20,521 bases of DNA, taken from the NCBI GenBank assembly GCA_041584475.1, contig JBFHDX010000065.1, positions 1 through 20,521 of the forward strand, written 5' to 3'. The notes below the pieces were generated by a model, which was given only the letters and a program-made list of their open reading frames with translations, was not told where the DNA came from and did not search any database. This document shows, one piece after another, positions 7,386 through 14,726 of the stretch (within the stretch, counting starts at the first letter, position 1; each line of letters opens with the position of its first letter). The stretch is from JBFHDX01 sp041584475 (lineage in GTDB: Bacteria > Pseudomonadota > Alphaproteobacteria > UBA8366 > JADFVY01). Made by a program: the position numbers and the translations under genes.

Positions 7386-7988
7386 CTAGATATCGAAAAA
7401 TACCGTCTCGCGGTCACCCTGCAAGTGCACATCGAACCGGTAGCAGACACCCGACGCGGTCTCCTCCCGTCGGGCGACCAGCGTCGGCCGGCGTTCCTCT
7501 GGAACCGCCGCCAGCACCGGATCCGCGGCGTTGGCTTCCGCCTCGTCCTCGAAATACAGCCGCGTGAATGCGTGGTTAAGCATGCCGCGGGCGAACACGA
7601 TCATGTTGATGTGCGGTGCATGGCTGCTGCCGTCGGGCTCTACGGCCCGGCCAGGCTTGATTGTATCGAAAACGAAACGATTTTGCGCATCGGTCCCGGT
7701 GCCCACCCGCCCGAAGCCCTTGAAGGCGGCGTTGGAGCCCCGCGGGTCGGCCGGGTGGGCATAGCGCCCCTGCGCGTCGGCCTGCCAGACCTCGATCATG
7801 GCGTCGTCGACGGCTGCGCCGTCGCCGTCCAGCACGCGACCGACGATGCGGATGCGTTCGCCCTCGATTTCGTCGTCGGCGAGGCTGCCGCCGGCGATGG
7901 AGTCGAACGCGTAGCCGTATTGCTGCGCCGTCAGCCCGAATGCGAAGTAGGGACCGACGGTCTGCGACGGGGTCTGCTTTCGGCTCAT
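7386..7988 (-). CDS. pcaG: Protocatechuate 3,4-dioxygenase, alpha subunit
   Basis: 200 residues, the usual size for PcaG. The alpha subunit pairs with PcaH to form the intradiol dioxygenase that opens protocatechuate with O2 to 3-carboxy-cis,cis-muconate. Typical features are the N-terminal TPSQTVGPYFAFGL block, IVGRVLDGDGAAVDDAMIEV (the intradiol beta-sandwich core), WQADAQGRYAHP and HAPHINMIVFARGM. As expected for the alpha chain, the four-residue iron site of the beta chain is not complete here. It begins three bases after the pcaH stop and is clearly co-translated with it. Confidence 0.96.
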   Translation of the reverse strand: MSRKQTPSQTVGPYFAFGLTAQQYGYAFDSIAGGSLADDEIEGERIRIVGRVLDGDGAAVDDAMIEVWQADAQGRYAHPADPRGSNAAFKGFGRVGTGTDAQNRFVFDTIKPGRAVEPDGSSHAPHINMIVFARGMLNHAFTRLYFEDEAEANAADPVLAAVPEERRPTLVARREETASGVCYRFDVHLQGDRETVFFDI

Positions 7989-7991
7989 CGG

Positions 7992-8699
7992 CTACTCCTG
8001 CACCGGCGTTGCATCGCGCCCGCGCAGCACGATGTCGAATTCGTAGCCGAGCGCGAACTCGGGCTCGGTGACGTCCAGCGAGAGCCGCGAGACCAGCCGC
8101 TTCCGCGCCCCCTCCGGCACGCCGAGAAAGATCGGGTCGAGCTCGAGCAGCGGATCGCCCGGGAAGTACATCTGCGTGACGAGGCGGACCAGGAAACTGG
8201 GCCCCAACAGCGAGAAATGGATGTGGTTGGGGCGCCAGGCGTTCGGGTGATTGCCCCACGGATAGGCACCCGGCTTCACCGTGTAGAACCGATAGCGTCC
8301 CTCGGCATCGCTGACGCAGCGGCCGCTGCCGCGGAAATTCGGGTCGAGCGGCGCGTCGTGCCGGTCGCTCCGGTGGATGTAGCGGCCGGCCGCGTTGGCC
8401 TGCCAGATCTCGATCAACGTGTCGGGCACCGGCCGCCCGCCCTCGTCGACCACGCGGCCGGTGACGATGATACGCTCACCGAGCGGCTCGCCGTTGATTC
8501 GGGCGTTCTTCGTCAGATCGTGGTCGAGCGGTCCGACGCTCTCGTGCCCGTAGACCGGGCCGGTCAGCTCGGAGAGCGTCTGCGGCGCCCTGATCATCGG
8601 CTTCGTCGGCCCGCGCAGGCCGGTCGATCTGTAATCGGCGTGATTGTGCGGCGGGTGCGCCGTCCAGTCGCGCGGACGATAATGCTGCGGGCTCGTCAT
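7992..8699 (-). CDS. pcaH: Protocatechuate 3,4-dioxygenase, beta subunit
   Basis: 235 residues from ATG 8699. The longer open frame upstream overlaps pcaC and is not used. PcaH carries the non-haem Fe(III) site of the intradiol dioxygenase. All four ligands are visible: Tyr107 (GRYIH), Tyr146 (PGAYPW), His159 and His161 (NHIHFS), one position off the P. putida numbering (108, 147, 160, 162). The N-terminal helical region (YRPRDWTAHPPHNHADY) is also typical. Its ATG overlaps the pcaC TGA in an ATGA junction, and it is followed by pcaG with a three-base gap, so the pair is tightly coupled. Confidence 0.97.
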   Translation of the reverse strand: MTSPQHYRPRDWTAHPPHNHADYRSTGLRGPTKPMIRAPQTLSELTGPVYGHESVGPLDHDLTKNARINGEPLGERIIVTGRVVDEGGRPVPDTLIEIWQANAAGRYIHRSDRHDAPLDPNFRGSGRCVSDAEGRYRFYTVKPGAYPWGNHPNAWRPNHIHFSLLGPSFLVRLVTQMYFPGDPLLELDPIFLGVPEGARKRLVSRLSLDVTEPEFALGYEFDIVLRGRDATPVQE

Positions 8700-9094
8700 T
8701 CTGGTGCCTTCCCTTCGCTTCGCCGCATTTCGGCGAGTGTCTCCTTGGCCACCGCGAAGGCGCGATTCGCTGCCGGAACCCCGGCATACACGGCGACGTG
8801 AAACAGCGCCTCCTTGATGTCGTCCTCGCCGGCACCGGTGTTGCGCGTCGCGCGGATATGCATCGCCAGCTCCTCCCAATGGCCCTGCGCCGCCAGCAGC
8901 ACAATCGTCAACAGGCTGCGCGTGCGCCGGTCGAGCCCCGGGCGCGTCCACACCGATCCCCACGCGGCTTCCGTGATGTAGCGCTGGAAGTCCGCATCGA
9001 ACGGCGTCTTGCGGGCCTCGGCGCGGTCGACATGGGCGTCGCCGAGCACCGAGCGCCGAGCCTTCATTCCATCCTTGAACCGGTCGTCAGGCAA
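8696..9094 (-). CDS. pcaC: 4-carboxymuconolactone decarboxylase
   Basis: 132 residues of the carboxymuconolactone decarboxylase family (AhpD-like fold). PcaC converts 4-carboxymuconolactone to 3-oxoadipate enol-lactone. The family core is clear: AWGSVWTRPGLDRRTRSLL, HIRATRNTGAGEDDIKE and AVYAGVPAANRAF. The start is a TTG at 9094, preceded by a strong gaggaggagg Shine-Dalgarno. It yields the usual PcaC N terminus (DDRFKDGMKARRSVLG), whereas the in-frame ATG nine codons later would remove the conserved DxGMKxRR lead. The start overlaps the pcaD stop by eight bases and the stop overlaps the pcaH start by four. It is a stand-alone gene and is not fused to pcaD as in some bacteria. Confidence 0.95.
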   Translation of the reverse strand: MPDDRFKDGMKARRSVLGDAHVDRAEARKTPFDADFQRYITEAAWGSVWTRPGLDRRTRSLLTIVLLAAQGHWEELAMHIRATRNTGAGEDDIKEALFHVAVYAGVPAANRAFAVAKETLAEMRRSEGKAPE

Positions 9095-9881
9095 GGTCCT
9101 CCTCCTCGAGGAACGAGCGCATCATCGCCGCCAGGACGGCGGGTTCCTCGATGCAGGGCAGATGTCCCGCACCGTCGATCTGGGCGAACCGCGCGCCGTC
9201 GATCAGATCCGCGGTTGCGCGCACCAGCTCCGGCGGCGTCGCCGCGTCCTCGGAACCCGCGATGCACAGCACCGGCCGGCGGATCCGCCGCACCCCCTCG
9301 CTGAGGTCCGCGTCGCGGATCGCCGCGCAGGTGCCGATATAGCCCTCGACCGGCGTGCGCACCAGCATATTGCGCCAGCCGGCGGCCTCGACCGCGTATT
9401 GCGCTCGGAAGCGCGGCGACAGCCAGCGCTCCAGGATGGCGTCGGCCAGCGCCTCGATGCCGCCGGCGCGGATCGCCGCGATACGCTCGTCCCACAGCTC
9501 GCGCGTGCCGATGCGTACCGCGGTGTCGCACAGGACGAGGCCGCGGGCCAGCTCGGGCCGCGCGGCCGCGAGCCCCTGCGCGATCATGCCTCCGACCGAG
9601 ATGCCGCAGACGATCGCCTGGGCGATGTCCAGCCGCTCGAGCAGGGCGGCGAGGTCGCCGACGTGATCGTCGATCGTGTAGGGCGCCGCCGGCGCCTCGG
9701 ACAGGCCGTGACCGCGCTTGTCGTAGCGCAGCACCCGGAAGTCGCGCTCGAACGCCCCCATCATGCCGTCCCACAGCCGGAGATCGGTGCCCAGCGAGTT
9801 GGCGAAGACGAGGACCGGCCGTTTAGCCGGGCCGCTCAGCCGGTAGTGCAGGACGATGCCGTTGCCGCTGACGAAATGCAT
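9087..9881 (-). CDS. pcaD: 3-oxoadipate enol-lactonase
   Basis: 264-residue alpha/beta hydrolase. PcaD opens 3-oxoadipate enol-lactone to 3-oxoadipate. The catalytic triad is visible as Ser95 in the nucleophile elbow GISVGG (often GLSMGG), Asp212 in GSEDAATPP and His240 in GAGHLPCIEEP. The oxyanion segment is FANSLGTD (27-34) and the typical YDKRGHGLS block is at 53-61. Length matches PcaD (about 260). It begins nine bases after the ThDP-enzyme stop and overlaps pcaC, so it is the first pca gene of the minus-strand operon. The lactonase call rests on family wording and pca context. Confidence 0.95.
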   Translation of the reverse strand: MHFVSGNGIVLHYRLSGPAKRPVLVFANSLGTDLRLWDGMMGAFERDFRVLRYDKRGHGLSEAPAAPYTIDDHVGDLAALLERLDIAQAIVCGISVGGMIAQGLAAARPELARGLVLCDTAVRIGTRELWDERIAAIRAGGIEALADAILERWLSPRFRAQYAVEAAGWRNMLVRTPVEGYIGTCAAIRDADLSEGVRRIRRPVLCIAGSEDAATPPELVRATADLIDGARFAQIDGAGHLPCIEEPAVLAAMMRSFLEEEDLA

Positions 9882-9890
9882 GTTGCGACC

Positions 9891-11600
9891 TTACCCCGGA
9901 CCGACGACGACCTCGAGCAGCGCCTGCCGGCGCTCGTCGCGGATCGCCGTGAGGGCGCGACGGATCGCGTCGGGCAGGTCGTCGCCGTGCTCGACGCGCT
10001 CGGCCCAGCCGCGGCTCGCCCCGGCGATCGCGACGAAATCCGGCGTCGGTGCCAGCGAGGTCACCGGCATGATGTTGGCCCGCGCCGCGTGGCCGTCGGG
10101 ATACAACGCCAGCGTCGAGCGGCGCACCGCGTTCCACAGCCCGTTGTTGAAGACGACGGTCAGGATCGGCAGTTCCAGCGCTTCGGCGACCTGGTGGCAG
10201 GCGACCGGATTGGCGAACATGTAGCAGCCGTCGCCGACGCAGGCGACGACCAGCCGCTCGCGGTCGGCGAGCTGGGCGCCGAGCGCCGCCGGCATCGCCC
10301 AGCCGAGTCCGCCCGAGAGCGCGTGGGCGAAATAGCTGCCCGGCCGGGTGAACGACATTGCCGCCGGATCGCAGCCGAGCTCGGTGAACACGGCGGCATC
10401 CGGCCCGATCGCCTGCGCCAGGCAGTGGCTCACCCATTGCGGGTTCATCGGCGAACCGCTTCCCTTGCGGGACTCGTCGAGCGCGCGCTCGCGACGCTCG
10501 CGGTTGCGCGCCGCGATCGTCTCGCGGCGCCGCGCGAGCGCAGCCTTGCGGGCAGCCGGGACCGGCGTCATCGCCGCATCGAGCGCGGCGATCGCCGCCT
10601 CGCCGGTCGCCGTGATCGAGACGTCGGCGGGAAAGCCGCGCACCGGCACCCGGCTCGCCAGCGGATCGGCGGCGATCTGGATCACCCGGCAGGCGTCGGG
10701 CGGCGCGTGCCGCGCCGGCAGCCACGGCACGAGTGCATCGAGGACGAGGACGACATCGGCCTCTGCGAGCCACGGATGGGGGTCGTAGCCGCCATGCATC
10801 GCGTGCGTGGCGGAGAGCGCGTTCCGCGTCGACCAGAATTCGACGACCGGAATCGCCTGTCGCTCCGCGAACCCGGCGAGCGGCTCGAAATCGTCGCCGC
10901 CGGTCCCGCGCTGCACGATGATGAGCGGCCGCTCGGCGGCGCCGAGGAGCCGTGCGGCGTCCGCGACCGCGCGCGGGTCGGGGTGGGGCGGCGAGGGGAG
11001 GGCGGCCGCCGGGCGCCGGGTCGTCGCGGGCTTCCACGTCTCGGCCAGCACCTCGCGCGGCAGGCTCAGATAGACCGGCCCGCGCGGCTCCGCCATCGCC
11101 ACCGCGAGCCCGCGCTCGACGAGCTCGTCGACCTGCTCGGGGTAGCGCAGCTCGTAATCCCATTTCACGCATTCGCGGACCATCGCGGCCTGGTCGCGCA
11201 TCTCCTGGCCCCAGTGGATCGGCACGTTGCGGCTGCCCAACCGGCCGTGCTCGGTGATCGGCGTGCGGCCGGAGCACATGAAGACCGGCACGTTGTCGGC
11301 GGCGGCGTTGATCAGGCCCATGACCGCATTGGCCAGACCGACATTGACGTGGACCATGACCGCCTGCGGCCGGCCGGTGACGAGGTAGTGGCCGTGCGCC
11401 ATGCCGACGGCCGCGGTCTCGTGCGGCACGACGACCGCCTGCGGCATGTCGAGCCCGGCCGCGGCGCCGCGCGCCAGCCCCTCGATCAGCGGCGCGAAGT
11501 CGGTGCCGCCGTTGGCGAACAGGTAGTCGACGCCGCTCGCCCTGAGCCGCACGAGGAGGGCCTCGGCGGCGCTCTGCGGTGTTGGCTTGCTGCCCGGCAT
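9891..11600 (-). CDS. Thiamine-diphosphate-dependent enzyme (acetolactate synthase/benzoylformate decarboxylase-like)
   Basis: 569 residues from ATG 11600; the open frame continues upstream to 12116 but there it overlaps dctM out of frame. The three-domain ThDP architecture is evident: an N-terminal Pyr domain with the activating Glu61 (PHETAAVG), a central domain (about 205-340) and a C-terminal PP domain with the Mg/ThDP motif GDG (456-458) to NN (485-486). His84 in VHVNVGLANA falls where benzoylformate decarboxylase has its catalytic His70, a position that is not His in acetolactate synthase. That hints at a 2-keto acid decarboxylase. The gene lies between the TRAP transporter (14-base gap) and pcaD (9-base gap), so its substrate is probably an aromatic or related keto acid. 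Making 4-hydroxybenzaldehyde from 4-hydroxybenzoylformate is one option, but no aldehyde dehydrogenase is present. Family certain, reaction unknown. Confidence 0.88.
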   Translation of the reverse strand: MPGSKPTPQSAAEALLVRLRASGVDYLFANGGTDFAPLIEGLARGAAAGLDMPQAVVVPHETAAVGMAHGHYLVTGRPQAVMVHVNVGLANAVMGLINAAADNVPVFMCSGRTPITEHGRLGSRNVPIHWGQEMRDQAAMVRECVKWDYELRYPEQVDELVERGLAVAMAEPRGPVYLSLPREVLAETWKPATTRRPAAALPSPPHPDPRAVADAARLLGAAERPLIIVQRGTGGDDFEPLAGFAERQAIPVVEFWSTRNALSATHAMHGGYDPHPWLAEADVVLVLDALVPWLPARHAPPDACRVIQIAADPLASRVPVRGFPADVSITATGEAAIAALDAAMTPVPAARKAALARRRETIAARNRERRERALDESRKGSGSPMNPQWVSHCLAQAIGPDAAVFTELGCDPAAMSFTRPGSYFAHALSGGLGWAMPAALGAQLADRERLVVACVGDGCYMFANPVACHQVAEALELPILTVVFNNGLWNAVRRSTLALYPDGHAARANIMPVTSLAPTPDFVAIAGASRGWAERVEHGDDLPDAIRRALTAIRDERRQALLEVVVGPG

Positions 11601-11614
11601 CGCTTCGCCACGCC

Positions 11615-12934
11615 TCAGTTCAGCAGCTGCGGCAGCCACAGGGTGATCGCCGGGAACAGGATCAGCAGCGCCACGCGGACCGCGTCCGAGGCCAGGAACG
11701 GCAGCACGCCGGCGAAGGTCTCCTTGAGGCGCACGTTCGGCGCCATCGAGTTGATCACGAACACGTTGAGGCCGACCGGCGGCGTGATCAGCCCGACCTC
11801 GACGACGATCAGCACGATGATGCCATACCACATCTTCACGTCGGCCTCGGGCATGCCGAAATCGAGGCCGGCGACGACCGGCCAGAACACCGGCACGGTC
11901 AGCAGGATCATCGCCAGGCTGTCCATGACGCAGCCGAGTAGCAGATAGATCGCGATCATCAGCAGCAGAACCGCGATCGGCGCCAGCCCGCTCTCGCCGA
12001 TCAGCGCCGCCAGCTCGTTGGGCATGCGCGAGAGGCCGAGGAAGGCGTTGAAGAAATCCGCGCCGAGCAGGATCATGAAGATCATGCCGGTCGAGATCGC
12101 CGCGCCCATGACGCACTCGATGAACCCGTCGAGCCGCAGCCCGCCGCGCCAGAAGGCGATGATCGCGGTGCCGAATGCGCCGAACGCGGCGCCCTCGGTC
12201 GGCGTGAAGACGCCGGCATAGATGCCGCCGATGACGACGACGAAGATCAGCATCACCGGCCAGGTCTCGAGGAACGCGCGCCAGCGCGCCGCGGCGCCGC
12301 TGCGCACGCCGACGGGGCCGGCTTCGGGACGGACGCGGACGTAGACGGCGATCGCCAGCAGGTAGCCCAGCGCCGCCAGGATGCCCGGGATCAGGGCGGC
12401 CTGGAACATCGTCACGATATTGGCCTCGACGGCGATGGCGTAGATCACCAGTACCACCGAGGGCGGGATCAGGATGCCCAGCGTGCCGCCGGCGGCGAGC
12501 GCACCGGTGGCGAGCGCGCCGGAATAGCGGTAGCGCTCGAGCTCGGGCAGCGCGACCTTGGCCATCGTCGCGGCGGTCGCGAGCGAAGACCCGCAGATCG
12601 CGCCGAAGCCGGCGCAGCCGCCGATCGCCGCCATGGCGACGCCGCCGCGGCGGTGGCCGAGGAACGTGTTCGCGGACTCGAACAGCGCGCGGCTCAGCCC
12701 CGCCTTGCTGGCGAACTGGCTCATCAGCAGGAACATCGGCACGACCGACAGATCGTAGTTGGAGAACGCCCAGTAGGCCGACGTCTTGGCGTAGTTGAGC
12801 AGGGGCAGGAGGCCGGAGATGCTCACATAGCCGCCGATGCCGACCGCCATCATGGCGACCGCGACCGGCACGCGGACGACGAGCAGCGCCAGCAGCAACG
12901 CGATTCCGGCGATGGCGATCGCGAAGCTGCTCAT
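11615..12934 (-). CDS. dctM: TRAP transporter large permease, DctM type
   Basis: 439 residues from ATG 12934; the extra upstream frame overlaps dctQ and is ignored. This is the main membrane subunit of a tripartite ATP-independent periplasmic transporter, driving Na+/H+-coupled uptake of a carboxylate from the binding protein. It has the expected alternation of about a dozen hydrophobic segments, beginning with FAIAIAGIALLLALLVV. Conserved DctM wording includes FLLMSQFASKAGLSRALFE, GGCAGFGAICGSSLATAATM, LAAGGTLGILIPPSVVLVIY, the TEGAAFGAFG block and LITPPVGLNVFVINSMA near the C terminus. Its start shares an ATGA overlap with the dctQ stop. Confidence 0.95.
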   Translation of the reverse strand: MSSFAIAIAGIALLLALLVVRVPVAVAMMAVGIGGYVSISGLLPLLNYAKTSAYWAFSNYDLSVVPMFLLMSQFASKAGLSRALFESANTFLGHRRGGVAMAAIGGCAGFGAICGSSLATAATMAKVALPELERYRYSGALATGALAAGGTLGILIPPSVVLVIYAIAVEANIVTMFQAALIPGILAALGYLLAIAVYVRVRPEAGPVGVRSGAAARWRAFLETWPVMLIFVVVIGGIYAGVFTPTEGAAFGAFGTAIIAFWRGGLRLDGFIECVMGAAISTGMIFMILLGADFFNAFLGLSRMPNELAALIGESGLAPIAVLLLMIAIYLLLGCVMDSLAMILLTVPVFWPVVAGLDFGMPEADVKMWYGIIVLIVVEVGLITPPVGLNVFVINSMAPNVRLKETFAGVLPFLASDAVRVALLILFPAITLWLPQLLN

Positions 12935-13449
12935 CGGCCGGCCGCCGCGAAGTCGCGCAGCGCCGTGTAGAGGCAGGCGACCGCCAGCAGGGCCAGCGCG
13001 AACACGGCGACCGGGAAGATCGGCCAGACCGGCAGCGCCAGGATGTAGGATTGTTCGTTGTAGCGGAACATGTCGATGCCGCCGTGCACCATGCGCCATG
13101 CGAGGCCGCCGGCGATGACGGCGAGCAGGATGCCGCTCAGCGCGTCGAACAGCGACTGCACCCGGCGCGGCGCCCACGACAGGAACAGGTCGATGACGAC
13201 GTTGCCGCGCATCAGGTGGCAGTAGGGCAGGAACAGGAACACCGACACCGCGGTGCCCATCGTGACCAGCTCGAAATCGCCGAAGATCGGCGCCGAGAAC
13301 AGGTAGCGGCCGAGCACGCTGACCACCGTCATCACCGTCAGCGCCGCCATCAGGAAGCCGCCGCAGAGGACCAGCAGGTACGCGAGCAGAAGCAGGATGC
13401 GACCGACCGCATCGGCCGGCCGCGTCGTCCCGCTCTGGATCTCGGCCAT
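12931..13449 (-). CDS. dctQ: TRAP transporter small permease, DctQ type
   Basis: 172 residues with four hydrophobic segments (about 17-42, 55-75, 100-122 and 140-166), the usual DctQ layout. A typical core reads VVSVLGRYLFSAPIFGDFEL, followed by a second segment ending LPYCHLMRGNVVIDLF. DctQ forms the membrane complex with DctM and helps dock the binding protein. Its four-base overlap with dctM and 46-base gap after dctP give the order dctP-Q-M. Confidence 0.93.
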   Translation of the reverse strand: MAEIQSGTTRPADAVGRILLLLAYLLVLCGGFLMAALTVMTVVSVLGRYLFSAPIFGDFELVTMGTAVSVFLFLPYCHLMRGNVVIDLFLSWAPRRVQSLFDALSGILLAVIAGGLAWRMVHGGIDMFRYNEQSYILALPVWPIFPVAVFALALLAVACLYTALRDFAAAGR

Positions 13450-13495
13450 CTCCCGTTCCTATGCGAGGCGTAAGGTCACGGGCGATCGCGGCCGG

Positions 13496-14536
13496 TCAGT
13501 TGCTGTATTTCGCGATCAGGGCGCGCGCCTCGTCGACCAGCGCCTGGCCGTCGACGCCCTTGTCCTTCATCTCCTTGACCCAGCGATCGATGACGGGCTG
13601 TTCGATCTTTGCGCGCAGCTTCGCGACCTCGGCCGCCGGCATGACGATGATCTCGCCCGATGCCTCGGCCTTGGCGCGCCCGGGCGCCTCCGCGTCGGCC
13701 CAGATCTCGCCGAGCCACTGCGCGAGGTTCATGCCCGAATTGTCGTCGATCACCTTCTTCAGGTCGGCGGACAGCGACTCGTAGCGCGGCTTGTTCATGG
13801 CGATGATGAACACCGAGGTGTTCACGCGCTCTATGTCGCCTTCCAGCACCGTGTGGTAGTCGACCAGCTCGTCGACCTTGAGCGGCAGCGTCACCTCGTA
13901 GGGGATGAGCACCGCGTCGACGACGCGCTTGGACAGCATCTCGGGGATCTTCGGCACCGGAGCACCGACCGGCGTCGCGCCCATGGCCTCGATCAGCCAG
14001 CCGCCGGTGCGCGTCGGCGTGCGGATCTTCAGGCCTTCAAGGTCGGCCGCGGTGCGGATCGGCTCCGCCGAATGGATCACCTGGCCCTGGTGCACGAACA
14101 TGGCGATGATCTTGTAGTCGGCGTACTCGTCGCCGTGCTTCGCGACGAACTCCGTCAGCGCCTTGTTCGTGCTGACCGTGTCCCGGTGCATGAAGGGAAG
14201 CTCGAAGACCTCGGTCTTGGTGAAGCGGCCGGGCGTGTATCCCGGCAGCGTCCAGACGATGTCGACGACACCGTCGCGTACCTGGTCGACCAGCTGCGGC
14301 GGCCGGCCGCCGAGCTGCATCGCCGGATAGATCTCGATCTTGATGCGGCCGCCGGATTCCGCCATCACCTTGTCCGCCCACGGCGTCAGCATGTTCCGGT
14401 GCGCGTGCGATACGGGCGGCAGCAGGTGATGCAGCTTGAGCGTGACTTCCTGTGCCGCCGACGGCCCGCTGGTGGCCGCGAGCGAGCCCAGGACCGTCAC
14501 CGTCGCGGCAACGGACTTCCAGGTGAACGCCTTCAT
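13496..14536 (-). CDS. dctP: TRAP transporter substrate-binding protein, DctP family
   Basis: 346 residues with a Sec signal peptide: Lys2 and Lys7, a hydrophobic stretch, and likely cleavage after SAA (residue 28). The mature protein begins EVTLKLHHLLPPVSHAH. The family's carboxylate-clamping arginine is Arg172 in GLKIRTPTRTGG, followed by EAMGATPV. The protein binds an organic acid in the periplasm and delivers it to DctQM. Transcription with pca genes and divergence from pobA suggest an aromatic acid such as (halo-)4-hydroxybenzoate as ligand, but binding specificity cannot be read from sequence. A good Shine-Dalgarno (ggaggat, about ten bases upstream) supports ATG 14536. It is the first gene of the ten-gene operon. 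Confidence 0.95.
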   Translation of the reverse strand: MKAFTWKSVAATVTVLGSLAATSGPSAAQEVTLKLHHLLPPVSHAHRNMLTPWADKVMAESGGRIKIEIYPAMQLGGRPPQLVDQVRDGVVDIVWTLPGYTPGRFTKTEVFELPFMHRDTVSTNKALTEFVAKHGDEYADYKIIAMFVHQGQVIHSAEPIRTAADLEGLKIRTPTRTGGWLIEAMGATPVGAPVPKIPEMLSKRVVDAVLIPYEVTLPLKVDELVDYHTVLEGDIERVNTSVFIIAMNKPRYESLSADLKKVIDDNSGMNLAQWLGEIWADAEAPGRAKAEASGEIIVMPAAEVAKLRAKIEQPVIDRWVKEMKDKGVDGQALVDEARALIAKYSN

Positions 14537-14726
14537 GTCCTAATCCTCCCTCGGGGGTTCTTGGTCGTGTTCTGCGTCCGATAGGCAAATCTAGCGGCGG
14601 AACGGACGGTAAATCAATCATCGCGGCGCGCGAGGGGCGGTTGCCGCGCCCCCGACTTGTCCGCATCCGCCCCCGGCCATGTATGATGGATGACGACATC
14701 GAGCGGCTGCGGGAGAGACCTGATAC
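14537..14726. promoter_or_regulatory. Divergent dctP / pobA promoter region
   Basis: 190 bases between divergently read dctP and pobA. On the minus strand TTGATT (14617-14612), a 17-base spacer and CTAGAT (14594-14589) form a reasonable dctP promoter. On the plus strand TATGAT (14682-14687) with a weaker TTGTCC (14657-14662), 19 bases apart, could serve pobA. An inverted repeat CGTCCG/CGGACG (14575-14580 and 14603-14608) brackets the dctP -10, with one arm inside the spacer. A G/C stem (14634-14652) lies between the two. Binding of a 4-hydroxybenzoate-responsive regulator is inferred; no regulator gene is in the window. Confidence 0.4.

Noticed and set aside
9009..11948. 979-codon plus-strand open frame opposite pcaC, pcaD, the ThDP gene and dctM
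   Set aside because: Arg/His/Asp-rich translation with no domain, antisense to four well-identified genes; a product of high GC content.
11601..12116. Upstream extension of the ThDP-enzyme frame
   Set aside because: Overlaps dctM in another frame; the translation lacks family content before MPGSKPTPQS.
14634..14652. G/C stem-loop in the dctP-pobA gap as a terminator
   Set aside because: No T-run on either strand and both genes are transcribed away from it.
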